A DNA stretch of 64,000 nucleotides from Astropecten irregularis (Eukaryota; Echinodermata; Asteroidea; Paxillosida; Astropectinidae). Where the stretch lies: NCBI GenBank assembly GCA_963971285.1, contig OZ020247.1, positions 8,700,614-8,764,613 on the forward strand, in the 5' to 3' direction. This document shows, piece after piece, positions 33,801 to 47,700 of the stretch. Made by a program: the position numbers and the translations under genes. Every line of letters starts with the position of its first letter. Position 1 is the first letter of the stretch. Below the pieces are notes generated by a model that was given only the letters and a program-made list of their open reading frames with translations, was not told the origin of the DNA and ran no database searches.

Positions 33801-36800
33801 GATATTTTTGCCCATGAATCTGTATTTCTTTGATAAAAACCAAAACATGATATTACCTTTAAGCATGTTTAAATGGGCAATGGAAATCCACTCCCGCCAC
33901 CTTGGTTGTTGGGCTTGTAGCATATTATAATTGACTTGCTCACAGCGGGATGTGAACCAGCGACTTAATCCTATAGCGCTTTAATGCTGGTGCAAGTGAT
34001 CCACCTGATAAACTATACCAAGCCTGCAGTGATCAACTGCTGAATTGAAAAAAAGATTAATTACTTAATTAAAAAAAGTTTTCCATCAATGGGTATTACC
34101 ATGACGTGACTTCGATAGATTAAATCATAACGAAGAGACCAGAATTTGTGAAGTAAGGCTTGACTTGTTTACTAAACTTAGAGAATAACCAACTTAACGG
34201 AGCACACTCTCGACATATTTGAAAAAACACACTAAATCGTGTGGTCTTGCCGGTACTACTACTGGCCATTTCTGATCTAGCATTCAATGGAAATCGTAAA
34301 AAAAAAAGAAAAGTCATAAAACAGAGCAAATGAAAAATAGAAACCCAAACCAAACAAAAAGCAATAAAAGACATAAAACTACGTAAAAGAGTGCATTTCC
34401 GACAGTCGCACCGATACAAACACTGGATTATTTCTTTTCAAAGCCGGCAACCCTTTTAAGGGAATAATGCTGTCAGGTAAGATACCTGGGGCCGATTTCA
34501 TAAAGCTCTGCGACGCGTCGCAACTCGATTTGCGACCCGTCATAGCTGCGACGCGTCGCATCTATGGGGTGAGTCTATAGAGAAAGGATGCGTCTTAACT
34601 CTGCGACGCGTCGTAAGTTAAATGAAATCGGCCCCTGTTCCGCTCTGCACTGATCATTCCACGGATCTATCGTATTTACACATTAAACACAAGGGGAAGA
34701 ATAACGACACAGGAAAAGGCAAGAAATGATCGCCGGTATCTCGGGAATCTATATCAATGCACTCTGTATTGGTATCTATTTTCATTCTCTGCATCAATTG
34801 CAAATGATTATCTTTTCCAGAGAAATGCCGGCGCCTGTTATGTCATTAAATAAAACGGCGCGGATGTTGTTTACAGTGAGAGGATATGGATGGGGATGCT
34901 GTAGGGCAGAATGGGGTATGGTCGGTAGAGCGTTTTATTCGTTATGTACTTAGAGCCTACGCAAGTTCGTCTACGAATGGAATAGGCCTATACTCGTAAC
35001 ACAGCAATCACGGAAATACCGAGTCCACGAGATTTATGAAATGGCTTACACACCGTTAAGACTGGCTGTGTAGCCGACAATATAATCGCATCAATCCTTC
35101 CAATTTGAACGGTTGTACTTTTCTCTTGATCAAATAAGCAGAACTAGGCCTATTTTAGTACAAATGTAATAATGTATTTGGAATTGCGTAGAGGAAGAAC
35201 AGTGTTCAGATATTTTAACATGATGTAGTTTTTCCATCTGCCGTTGACTGTATTGTATCCCACAATGTATTGTGTGCAACAATGCACATTCACAAATCTC
35301 TGAATTACCAACAATGGTAAGATAACCCGCTTCATTTAACTTGGCTTGTAACGAAGTCGACTTCTGCAATTTGTGTGTATATAGATATCAGGGGTGAAAG
35401 CCCTAAAAATCTCTCGGGGAATCTGTGTTCATGCTACAAACTCTGTCAACAATATCAAGTCAAATTGGGCCGAGAAAGACACCGCGTGCTTTCTGTAACA
35501 TCCCGTCCGCCCCGCTTTTTTGTCCCGAAATCGAATTATAGTGTTTGTGTAAATTGTTCTTTGTTACTCAATAGCTATACATTCCTCGTCCCGGGAACAA
35601 CCTGTTTCCAGGTTTATCCGACTAATGCAATTGTCGTATCAGGAAAATCCCTTTCTTTGCAGTGAACTCGGATCTGTGGGCATTCAAAACCATTGGAACT
35701 GAATTTAGAGTCTTGTCACAATGGCGGTTGAAAGCCTGCTAATTCGCAAAACAAATTTGGAAATTCGAAAGATTGCTGGAACTTGTGTAACAGATACTCC
35801 TTAGATAAGTTTGAAAGTTTGTACAATGTTGGTGAAGTTTTACTCGCCTAACAGTGACGCTATAGTTAGACCTATATTCGGAAGTTTCCTGCAATTGCTG
35901 CATTACAAATTCTACCCCACATACTGTGTATGTTCCTCACGTAATAATGTGGGCTACAACAGTTTGATGTTCGTCACGTTCCTCTAAAACCTACTTAACC
36001 CGCGATATCTTATTTCATAAGAATTGTAGGAATGTCCCACATATCCGACTCTCCAGTGATTCCGAGGCACGCATGTTAAGTCCTTTGAAGTGCGGACACG
36101 TTCCATTAATGTCTCAGATTTCACAATCACATTATGTCTCACATATACCACAGAATTGCTTCCTTAGAGCCCACTTTTAATGGTTATCATTATGTCACTG
36201 CTTGCATTGGTAAGATTTGTCACCAATTTGTACTGTTAGAAGAAATTGGTGGAGCTGTCTTCTTAAACCGCTTTCCCAGTTTGTATTGCCAAACTGCATA
36301 CGAAGCCGAATCTTTATATGGTATTACGATTGGAATTGTGTCAAACACTTGGTTGATTAGTTTCTTTGGTCACTGTGCCAAATATCTTGTTGGGACTATT
36401 AAAGGTATAATATATGAGAAGGTCACGGAACAGTACTGCTTACACTTTGTCTGAGCATTTTATGTTTATGAAATGATAAACCTGTGAAAATTTGAGCTCA
36501 ATCGGACATCTGAATCGTAAGAAAATAACGAAAACCAGGATCAATTTATCTTATAAACATGAAGAATGGTTTTGACCTTAACCCGAGATCAAAACTATTT
36601 TTAGTCGTTGCTTTACTTATTTCATGGATAAATACAGCATTTCAGCCAGAAATATTTCAACGGTATGGTTGTACCCGCACCATCTTCATATCCTGAAAGT
36701 TATACGTAAATCTGTGAACATTTCTGTTTGGATATGCTACCAATCTTGTACTGTACCTTTAAGAAGAAATGTATGCAGGACGGTATGTGACCGATACCAT

Positions 36801-38729
36801 TTCAAAAGCATATAGTATTTATATTTTTCTTTTGCTCGTTCCCAGATCTAGTGTGAGGAATACAGGGATACTAACCCTCGATCCGTATTCTTAACTCTTC
36901 TCTTGTAGCAGATTTTACAATTGTTCGCTTTTCGTTTGCTTTTGCTTTCATGCAGTGTGGTCTACATTGATTCTGTCCAAGGTAATAAATATTGATCTGG
37001 CCTTAAAGGCTGTGGGCATTGGTGCAGTAAGATGCGCCTTGATTTGATTTACCACCGACGCCAAAAGAGCCCATATCACGGAGGCAATTTTACGAGGGGC
37101 TCAATATCTTCATAAAAAGATACACCGTGGTCATGATACGGCTGGTACCCCAAAACTAATATGATAACAACCAAATACATGTTTCAGTGTCGATACACAC
37201 AGAAGTAATTACGCCCATTTATTAAATAAGCAACGAGCAAACAGCCAGTCATTGAGGCTATTATAAAACACGTATTCTGAAATTCAATTGTGGCGCTTGT
37301 ACGGGAATGCACACTCTTCACAGTAATTTAATCTACAGATAGGAAGGTAATATAAATATCACAATTACGTCCAAGGCAGTTGTGAAGTCCTCAGTATAAT
37401 GTTATTATCAAGCTTTTTAATGAAACACGTATAGTTTAATGAAATTGGAAAAGAAAAAAGAAAAAGGCTATTTAGTAAACCAAACTAAAAAAACAAAATA
37501 AAAGTGATCGATTGCGTGTTTGATAACATCTCTTTCGTTCTTTCTTTATTTCGTTTTGCTTGGTCATTACAGTTTGATTTGGTTTGGTGTGCACTCAAGA
37601 ATAGGGAAACTACCCCCATGCGTTACCTGCATCCTTGATATAAATATTCATGTATGTATATTACATAGGGCCTTCTTATCGATACAGACGATGCAATTTA
37701 GAGTTGTTATGTGTATATTCCGCCCATTTTACTATTCCTCGAGCCTTTCCTTATACCTTCAAAATGAATAAGGACGAATACAAAGCCTTACATACATTTG
37801 GAATTGGATTGGTTGGATACCATTTTACCAATTAAACTATTGAGGTATTGTGCGTTGATAAGGAATAAGACACAACAATGTCAGAAGTTTGGTTTCCCCC
37901 TCTACGGTAGGATGACCCATTAAAGGTAATACCAGACTCTGGTTTTTATTAAAGAAATACAGATTCATGGGAAAACATATCAACTAAGACAGATACAGTA
38001 ACAGTTATATGAAAATTGTCAGTCCCATACGGTGGCCACTTTTTGAGAAAACAATGAAAAACAGCTACAGCAATTCTTAAGTCATTTCTCTTTTAAAAGA
38101 TCAAAAGATTTTCGGTCGTTTTTTTTTTACAAATTTCTGGATAAATACACCGTTTCAGGCGGAAAAAATGTTAACGGTATGTTTCTACCACCACCATATT
38201 CATACCCTGTAAGTTATACGTAAATCTGTGAACATTTCTATTTTGATTCCTTACCAAAGTATGAACTACCTTTAAACTGGATTGCAAGAGATATTTAGCT
38301 GTTTCGTATTCGGCGGAACAGCTTTGTTTGTTTTTTATTTTTATTTTTTATTTTTATTTTATTCCCCCCCCCCACTTTTTTTCCGATTTACATAACATGG
38401 GGTTTTTCTACAAGTCACTTCTACCCTTATACCAATTCCGATCAACTTCATACTTGGCACATAGTTAGACCACCACACCGAATCGCATTTATATCTCGTG
38501 AATCTCGTGAACGACAAATCTTATTTTCGAAATTCTTTCGGGAAAATGTTTGTTAGGTGCAGTAGGCACATTCCACAGAATACCAAAAAGTTGTGACGTC
38601 ATAATGAAGGAATATAAGGGAATATCCGATGATGACGAAACTTGGTGGGTAGGTAGGGAATAGTACTAGTATCCCAAATCTGAAGTGACCTCACGATTAC
38701 GTCATCGACTTATTTTTTATTGATATTTT

Positions 38730-38760
<31 letters not shown>

Positions 38761-41700
38761 CAGTTCTTCGAACGCATAATACCATTACATAGTCTCTATG
38801 CGTATATACATAATTATTGTGGAATTTGAAAAAAATATTTCAATTAACTTACTAATCACCCATTAAAAAGGTGAGTTTTCAGCATGGATTTTAATTGACC
38901 AAAGTCTGTGGTGTGTCTTATATTATCAGGGAGCTTATTCCATAAAGTTGGTGCCACTTTTTCAAAAGCCCTATCACCAAAAGTCTTGGATTTCACACGT
39001 ATTTCAGAGAGAAGGTTTTTTTTATTGTGAGCGTAAGTTTCGACCAGGTTGATAAGGCTTAATGAGTTCACTTAGATAAGAGGGGGCAATTCCATTAAGA
39101 CATTTAAACACAAGTGTAATTACTTTAAACTTAATTCGGGATCTTATCGGCAGCCAGTGGAGAATGCGCAGGAGTGGAGCTATGTGTTCAAATTTCAAAA
39201 TGTTGCCATTTTTCCAGAAACACATAAGTGAATATCCGGTCGTAGTGAAACTTGGTGGATAGGTAGGGAAGGGTACTAGTATCCCAAATATGAAGTGACG
39301 TCACGATGACGTCATCGTCTATTTTTTATAGATTTATTTGTATAATAAATGGTATTATAACAGTCAAATAAAACGCAAAACACGGGTTGTGGAACTTTTT
39401 GGACCGCTGATATGGCTATCTTTAGTTAATAGGCCAATTGTGTACACGTGAATGGAGCACGACAAGCTAGAAAAATCATTCATTTTGCTGTTTCCATCGC
39501 CCACAAGCACAACCATATGTAATATACGCGCTAACCTGGACTCGGCCTTTTCTGTGTTTTTTCATGGCCGTGTGTATGTATCTGTATACGTGTATTGATG
39601 GACGAGTGACGACGCTCCTGATAGTTGTTAAAGACAATATTAAGACATGTACTGGTCCAATTGTGTTCATGTTTATTTTTATATTTCATAAAACATATGC
39701 AAAACAGCTCAGCGTTTGTTACCGACAAACACAGGTCTAGTTTATATTTTGTCTATGTGTCAAAGGACCAGTGGTGTCACTCCGGCACCATGACATGCTC
39801 CTCCTATTATCTTGCAGATTTGCGTTGGCTTTCATTGTTTCTTAATATAGGTGGCGTAGATCGGAACAATGGATTATAGTGCTTGCCTCCTTGAGCAAGT
39901 CTTTGTCTTTCCGATCACAACGAAGTGTAATCTTTTTCTAGTGTCATTCTTTGGTCAATTGCCATGATTTAAATTTCTGCATGGCATTAAGTGATATATG
40001 GTACCTTCAAAAGAAATTTACGAATGTGAAAAAGATCCCACATAATAATTAATCCATGAGGAATCATGGAGTAATTATAATGTGGGATCTTTTTCACATT
40101 CTTGAATTTCTTTTGGCGTACCTTGGTCTCGACCCAGAAACTCAGCCATCGATATACGCAGAGATAAACAGACTTAATAGCTTTCACACCAACTGCCATT
40201 GCAAGATGGTACCTATATCGCTGGACGGAATGGCGAAATCAAACAACCTGGTATTTATCTAATAGATTAATCATGCATCTTGGATCCCGCCATTCAGTGC
40301 ACGCTAGGTTTGCTTCTACTGACATTACAGAATAATATCATGTTTAATTTTCTTCTTCTATTTCTTCTTCTTCTTCTCCTTCTTCGTCATATTTGTCTTA
40401 ATATCTTTCTTGTCTCTTGGAGATCTCTTTAGTCAAATGAACTAACCTTGAATGCAAAAGGCCGGTGTGATGTGGTGTATCTCCAAAATGAAAGCACTTT
40501 TTGAAGAGCCATGAGGGTCAACTCTTAATTTATCGAGTTGTCTTCCACTCTTTAGGAGTGGAGTCAATTTGCATCGTTTGGAGCGATTTTTCACTCTGGC
40601 CCAGAGTGACATCCACTCTAAAATACTGTGAAATATCCACCACTCTTCTTAAAGGTAGTATCATACTTTGGGAAGACACCAAAACAAAAATGTTCACAGA
40701 TTTACGTATAACTTACAGGGTATGAAGATGGTGATGGTAGAAACATACCGTTTAAATGTTTCCGCCTGAAATCGTGTATTTATCCAGAAATTAGTAAAAC
40801 AACGACCGAAAATCTTTTTTGATCTTTTAAAAGATCAAAAATAAAAGAGAGAAGATTTAAGAAATACTGTGGCTCTTTTTCACCGTGTTCCCCAAAAGTG
40901 GGCACCATATGGGACTGCAATTTTCACACATGACTGTTACTGTATCTCCCTTGATATTTTTGCCCATGAATCTGTATTTTTTTGATAAAAACTAAAGTAT
41001 GATATTATTTCGATTTATAAACGAGTCGATTCTAAACGAGTTGTATTTTCGCTCTTTTGCAATAGAGAGCCTATCGTGCATTACGCTTGATGCGGGTGAA
41101 TTTCAGGTGTAGTGTTGTTTTCGTTTGCCTTATAAAAGAATAATAGATCGTTTCTGATTTTATCTTCAAGATTGGGGGCTACCAAAACGAATATGGATGG
41201 AAGATTCCATTTCGGGGTTGGGTTTTTGGAGCCCTGCCAAGGGATCGAGTCCCGCAGCAAGACACAATATCGCTTACTGTTTCTCAGCAACTATATAATG
41301 GATTTTACCTTTTCGATATCGTCTTTGAATTAACCATTCACTCGGAGTTTCTGTTCCATCTTCAGAAAGCTCGGGCACCAAAAAAGCTACTTGGGTGTTT
41401 TTGTAAGTAATTGAAAATTCCAAAGTTACTTCCATCCCAAATTAAATTCAAAAGTTGTCTTCACTTGCACGTTACAAAAGGCATCAATTGTGTCCTTGGT
41501 ACGTTTTGTTTGAAAGTTGTTACTTAAACACAATAGTAAATTCAGCCTTTTCAAACATGTTTCCATTTTGGCAGGGACAACACAATGAAGCAGTGTATCA
41601 AATGTAATCTAATAAATCCAACGAACGCGTGCCATTCTTCCCAAGGTTATATAGCTATATGTTAACGTTTAATTCTTAACTTATTTAGATTCGTGGCATG

Positions 41701-44700
41701 ATTGAATTTAGTTTGCATTTCTTCCGTTTGGTCGTGCACAGGCTCAGTATTTGCTAAAGGTAGACGGGGCAGTAATATAATTTCGAGCGTTAGAAAGAGC
41801 AAAACATATCTATTGAAGTTTCTAAAAATGTTTCAAGGGTTGGGCAGCTAACTTGAAATTCTGATAATAAAAGACCAGTTGTATTTCCGGTTTGCTGATA
41901 TTGTTATACACAAACAAAACGATATCATTGTAATAAACGTAATTGTGAAATTGAATTGTACACATTTGAAACGGGGAAAACTAACTATAGAAACATAAAC
42001 CATTGCAAAGTAAACAGTTTGGAAATCGTGACAACAGAAAAGTTATATGCAGAAACTTAAGCGTGGAAAAGAGAGACTAAACTGAAAGGATTTTTCTTTA
42101 AATACTTTGGTAAGAAACCAAAACAGAAATGTTCACAGATTTATGTTTAACTTACAGGGTATGAAGATGGTGCTGGTAGAAACCTACCGTTACAAGTTTT
42201 TAGCCTATATGGTATATTTATCCAGAAATTAGTAAAACAACGACCGAAAATCTTTTTGATTTTTTAAAAGATCATAAATAAAAGAGAAAAATAAGACTTA
42301 AGAAATACTGTCTCTGTTTTCTCAAAAAAATGCGCACCGTATGGGACTGAAAATTGTACAGATGAAAGTTACTGTATCTGTCTTGATATTTTTGCCCATG
42401 AATCTGTATTTCTTTGATAAAAACCAAAGTATTATTTATTACCTTTAAAGCACAGATATACAAATATAAAATAGACTAGGAAGTTATCATTTATAAGCTA
42501 AGGAAAAGAAACTGGTTGAAATGAGAGCTAAAAATGAAACTTTTCCAATATGGAAAACCTAATTATCAATAAAAATAAAATTATACAATAGAAACTTAAC
42601 TACGGAAAAGTTAACATTTAATTTCACTTTAGCAATATAGGCGTTATTGAATTTGGAAAACTAACCCGTGTGGTCTGGCGTGTTGGACGCAAGGTCTTGT
42701 GGTAAATCTACAGATTGTGGGTTCGAATCCAGCCATGGGCTAGTGGTGCTTGCGTCCTTGGGCAAGACACTTTGTTATATATTGCTCCGATCTTCACCCA
42801 GGTGTGACATACCTGTGAGGGTAGAGATGGCTTTGTGGTTTGATTAGCTTTTTTCACTGAATAGGGTTATAGCCGGGGTGTATACTCCCCAGGGAGTTGA
42901 GATGGTTTCATGAATGTCAATTATGGCCCGATGACCAGGGATGATAATGAAATTGTAATGCACAGTAGAGTATATTCATTATAGCAGCGCAATATAAATG
43001 TCCAATGAACAACTGTGCGGGAAACTGACTCTAATAGATTTCACACATGTGTCACACTATTCGGTCTCAATGTAAAAAGCCAAAGATTTCCCTTTTTATA
43101 TACCTCTTTTAATGATTGAATAAGTGGTGTCATTATTTCAATAGCACTGCGCACTTGCGCTAAAAATAGCACCGAACCTCAGACAAACATTGCAACGTGG
43201 CCATACAAACGTGTGGTGAGTTTGGGGTATGTGTGCGCGTGCAAGCATGGTGTGACGTCATTAGTGCGGAACGCTATTGGGAGTTTTCCACAGTCGCTGG
43301 ATTGAGTTCGCATTATACGCACTGCATGGTTAACTAAATGGACGAATGAAATAGAAGACATCAGAAGACATTTCAAACCAATTAAATGTTCCCTAACTGT
43401 TCAATGACGTAATTGAAGTGGGTACAATGAAACTCTGGAATCAGAGGATTGATGTGTATTGCGTGTAATGTATACGTTTAGTACCAGGGCATAAACAAGT
43501 CAGCACAAAATTGAGAATTTAATTTCAACAGTCACAGTGCGCTTATTAAAATTTTCTGCTCCTGCCGTTTAACTTTTTAAATTTACTTTTAAGGTATACC
43601 ATCATACTTTGGTAGCATACCGAAACAGAAATCTTCACACTGATTTACCTATATGGTGATGGTAGAAACATGCCGGTAGAATGTTTCTGCCTGAAATGGT
43701 GTATTTATCCAGAAAAGAGTAAAATCAATGACCCAAAACAATTTTGACCTTTTAAAGATAAAAAATAACGGTGAAAAGACTTAAGAAATACTGAAGGCGT
43801 TTTTCATTATTTCTTAAAAAGTGGGTATCGTAAGGGACTGAAAATTTCACAGATGAATTATACTGTATCGTTCTGGATATTTTTGCCCATGAATCTGTAT
43901 TTCATTGACAAAAACCAATGTATGATATTACCTTTAATACTTGCTTCCACAGTGGAAACAACTTAATACTAATAAGATATAGAATAAGCAATAGTGTTTC
44001 TATACTTATAAGATATAGATACACTATTACTTATTGTTTGCGAAAAAATTGAAATGAATGTCAGTAACAAAAAATGGTTAAGCCCTTGGCAATTAAGAGG
44101 AATAAGTACAGGCCCACATGTACGAACGTCATCGAAGCCTATTGGTATTTTACCACAATTCTAAGGATGCGTCGGCTCAAGTCAGATAAAGTTAAGACCG
44201 GGGGACATTTCGGTCGAATTTTCAACATTCTTGGTCTTTGGAAGCTTTCCTTTGAACGAAAATCGAGGCCTAGATGTTCGTGTTCATACAAATTTCATGG
44301 AAGCTGCAGTTTTTAGATGCTAATACGGTAGATGTCGGGAGTAAGGGTCACTCCCAACGCCCTTCAGTATATAATGACAAGGCATCCTCCCCAGCTGTAA
44401 TTCATCTGGAAAAGATCATACATCTTTGGGAAGACGAAAAGATGGAAAATGAAGATTGAATCTTGTTTATTGCTAGCAATTATAATGCTTCGTCTTCACA
44501 TAATTATACAATAGTGGCGCCGTGACTGTTCCCAGATCCACGAAGCAAAGTAAAGCTCAGGTATATAAGGTCTTCTGCGTGCATGTTAAATATCTTTATT
44601 GATCCCCTTGCTAAATGCTTCCTTCATACTTTTCACTTTGCTTCGGAAAGACGTGCTTTACTTCTTTTTTTGGGGGGGGACGAAACTTTTTCTACGAATC

Positions 44701-47700
44701 GACTTCACGTTTCCGGACGGTTGGGAATGGGACAATAAAATTATGCACATTATTCTGAATAAACATGAAATCAATGCATAAAAATTTCCTCAATCACTTT
44801 ATGGTCTGAGTGGAAAGGCTTCGGATCTATCATTTGCAATATTGAGTCCATTCCGACGATTTCTCGCAAGTATACCGGGAATAATGGCGTCTGGAAACCA
44901 GTAAACGGCGCCTTCTCAAATCGATCAAACCGCGGAAGCGTGAAATGCAACGCAGTCATGAAGAAATATTATGACCAGTAAATGTACAGATTTGGCAGCA
45001 ACTGCATTGAACAATTCCAACACTGACTGCACATAACCGAGTAAGAACGCTACACTTTTGTTATCCCGCGTCTCCAAAGTAACTTTCAAAAGTATTTTAA
45101 CCATGTCTTGAAGTTTAGACTGCTTGAAAGGATGCTGAACACTTTTCAACTCCCGAGAGTACCACCCAAGGAGGGAATGTTGTAGAGAAAATCGATAAAA
45201 TGTATGTTCGATATGTTTGCTTGACATTTTTCTATGGAAAGCTTTCATCTGTATATTGCCATGCGACATTTCGAAGTACCAATTTTATTTTAAAGGTAAT
45301 ATCATACTTTTTTTTTATTAAAGAAATACAGTTTCACGGGAAAAATATCAAGACAGATACAGTAACAGCCATCTGTGACAATTTCAGTTCCATACGGTGC
45401 CCACTTTTAGAGAAAACAGTGAAAAACAGCCATAGTATTTCTTACATGTAAGTCTTTTCTCTTTTATTTTTGATCTTTTAAAAGATCAAAAAGATTTTTG
45501 GTCGTTGTTTTACTAATTTCTGGATACATACACCATTTCAGGCGGAACGATTTCAATGGTATTTTTCTAACACCATCATCTTCATACCCTGTAAGTTATA
45601 CGTAAATCTGTGAGCATTTCTGTTTTGGTTTCTTACCAAAGTATGATACTACCTTTAAAACACCAACCTGTGGCCCACTCCGAAACAAAAAATTTAACTA
45701 ACAGCAGACAAACAACATTACCCACATGACTCACCATTGCAGTCTCCATGAGATCAGTTTAATGTTGAAGACTAGAAACGATTGAAATTTAGCATATGAA
45801 AATGGCACATACTTAGTTCTCAAGAACTTAACAGTATCTTCTTCGACTTCAGACCAGTGCAATAATGAAGGGTGTTATCTTCATATAAAATAATGTATGT
45901 GACTGGTCAAGCCGTGACATTTGGCTCAACTACGCGTCAACAACCATATAACTAACACCGTTTTCCTGAGTCGCTAAAATATGGGGTGCATTCGTTTAGC
46001 TAACACGGGTCAGCCCTCACTGTGAATGGTCGTGTTTCTCTCGCAAAACAAGCGAGAGCATGGGGAAGAGGTTGACTGGTGTCGACCCGGGGCAGCTAAA
46101 CGAATGCACCCATTAAAGGAAGGTCGGACTTGTTGGATGTCGACCACTTCTTCCCCGCCCTCGAACGATAACTCATTTACTCTAATTTACAAAACCCCGG
46201 CGGGCGATCCATCAGCGATAGCCTGTCCTGTCGCCGTCACGACAGCGCCCGGTGTAATAGAATTTAGATTGGTGTTTGCACGCAATCAACATAACGCTGA
46301 CCATTCTACATGTAAACGCTCAAGCTCAGGAAATGAGGCGTCAGGGGGTTGTCTTCTTTTCAAAAGGTTTCATGTCCCCCCAAAAATAAAATCCAATATT
46401 AAAGAAATTTGCCGCGGACTTCCAAAACGACTGGAAGTAGTGGATATAGATTTACGAGGCTTGGCCCTGACGGCCGGACCGGGCAGGGTCTAAATGAGGA
46501 AATAAATGATTACTAGTTCACGGAATATCCGAGGAACGGCCACTTCCGTAGCTAATGCAACCCCTATTCCGTCCCTTTCTTTCACTGGGAACGGGAGCGG
46601 CGTTCCCAGTCATTTTCATCAATTTTTAAGCCCGACCTGACGGAGAGAATCACTGGATTCATCAGTCATCATGGCCATCGCTATAATTTCAAGCCAATTA
46701 TATAGTGGGTGATAATGAACGAACGAAGAGACAGAAATCGTCACGCTATTGTAAATCTCTCTTCTACAGAATGAGTCGATACCGTCATACTGCAATTTAG
46801 ATTTGGGTGTGAATTTCAATTGCAGTTCCTGTCATTGTTTAAATCAAAAGATTGTCAGAGCAAAGTTTTAGTTTTGTTTTGTTTGATTGTTATGTTGTTT
46901 TTTCTGGTATTACTGAGCATGGGCAGTCAGTTCAATGTGGTTTATTAAGCAATATTGTCTGTAAACGCAGTAAGGTAATACTTGCCGAGCCAAATTCACG
47001 CTTAGGCCTAAACAAAACGTTATGTTGGCGTAACGAGCCCCCAAAATAGGGTAGGTAGGTAGGGATTTGTTTTATTACTTATATAGGGCTTGCGCAATTC
47101 ACTGTATATTATGTTCGATCGCTGTGACTCCAAAAGTTCCATGCGCGCTAGCGTAAGACCATGGAATACAACGAGACACGGCCAGAATTGGTTTCAAACG
47201 TATTTATAACTAATGTATATAACTTTTCATCTTTAAATTCTTCACTTGGGAATACAAATCCAGGGTTGGCCGTATTTTTAGGATCGTTTGGATTACGCCA
47301 ACATAACATTTTTTTTTGACTAAACGCCGTCGTAATTGCCGTGCCAAACTTTAGAAAGGCCTAAGTAAAGACTAAAACGGCAGACGCATAGGCCAATGTC
47401 TACATTTCATATTCTGTTTTCAGAAATTTAGACTGAATAAAAATTTCATAAATTGTGTGCCTGCCTTGTGTTTCTTCACCCTTTTACATGAGCGTGTCGG
47501 CCGCACAAGTGGCAAATAAATCCCACAATATTATGTCAGACGAGAAGGCCCACATTTATTTTTCTCGCGTTTATTCCCACAAGATCCGGTTACCATGGGG
47601 ATCTCGATTAACCTCTCACATCCTAAACCGTGTGTGTGTGTTGGGGGGGGGGGGGGCAGGCCTCTGAACCCGGTACCTTATTGGTAGCACCGAGGCAGGC

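Noticed and set aside
46026..46493. 155-codon plus-strand frame
   Set aside because: It begins inside fold-back element G2, and the rest is not recognisable. No splice or homology support.
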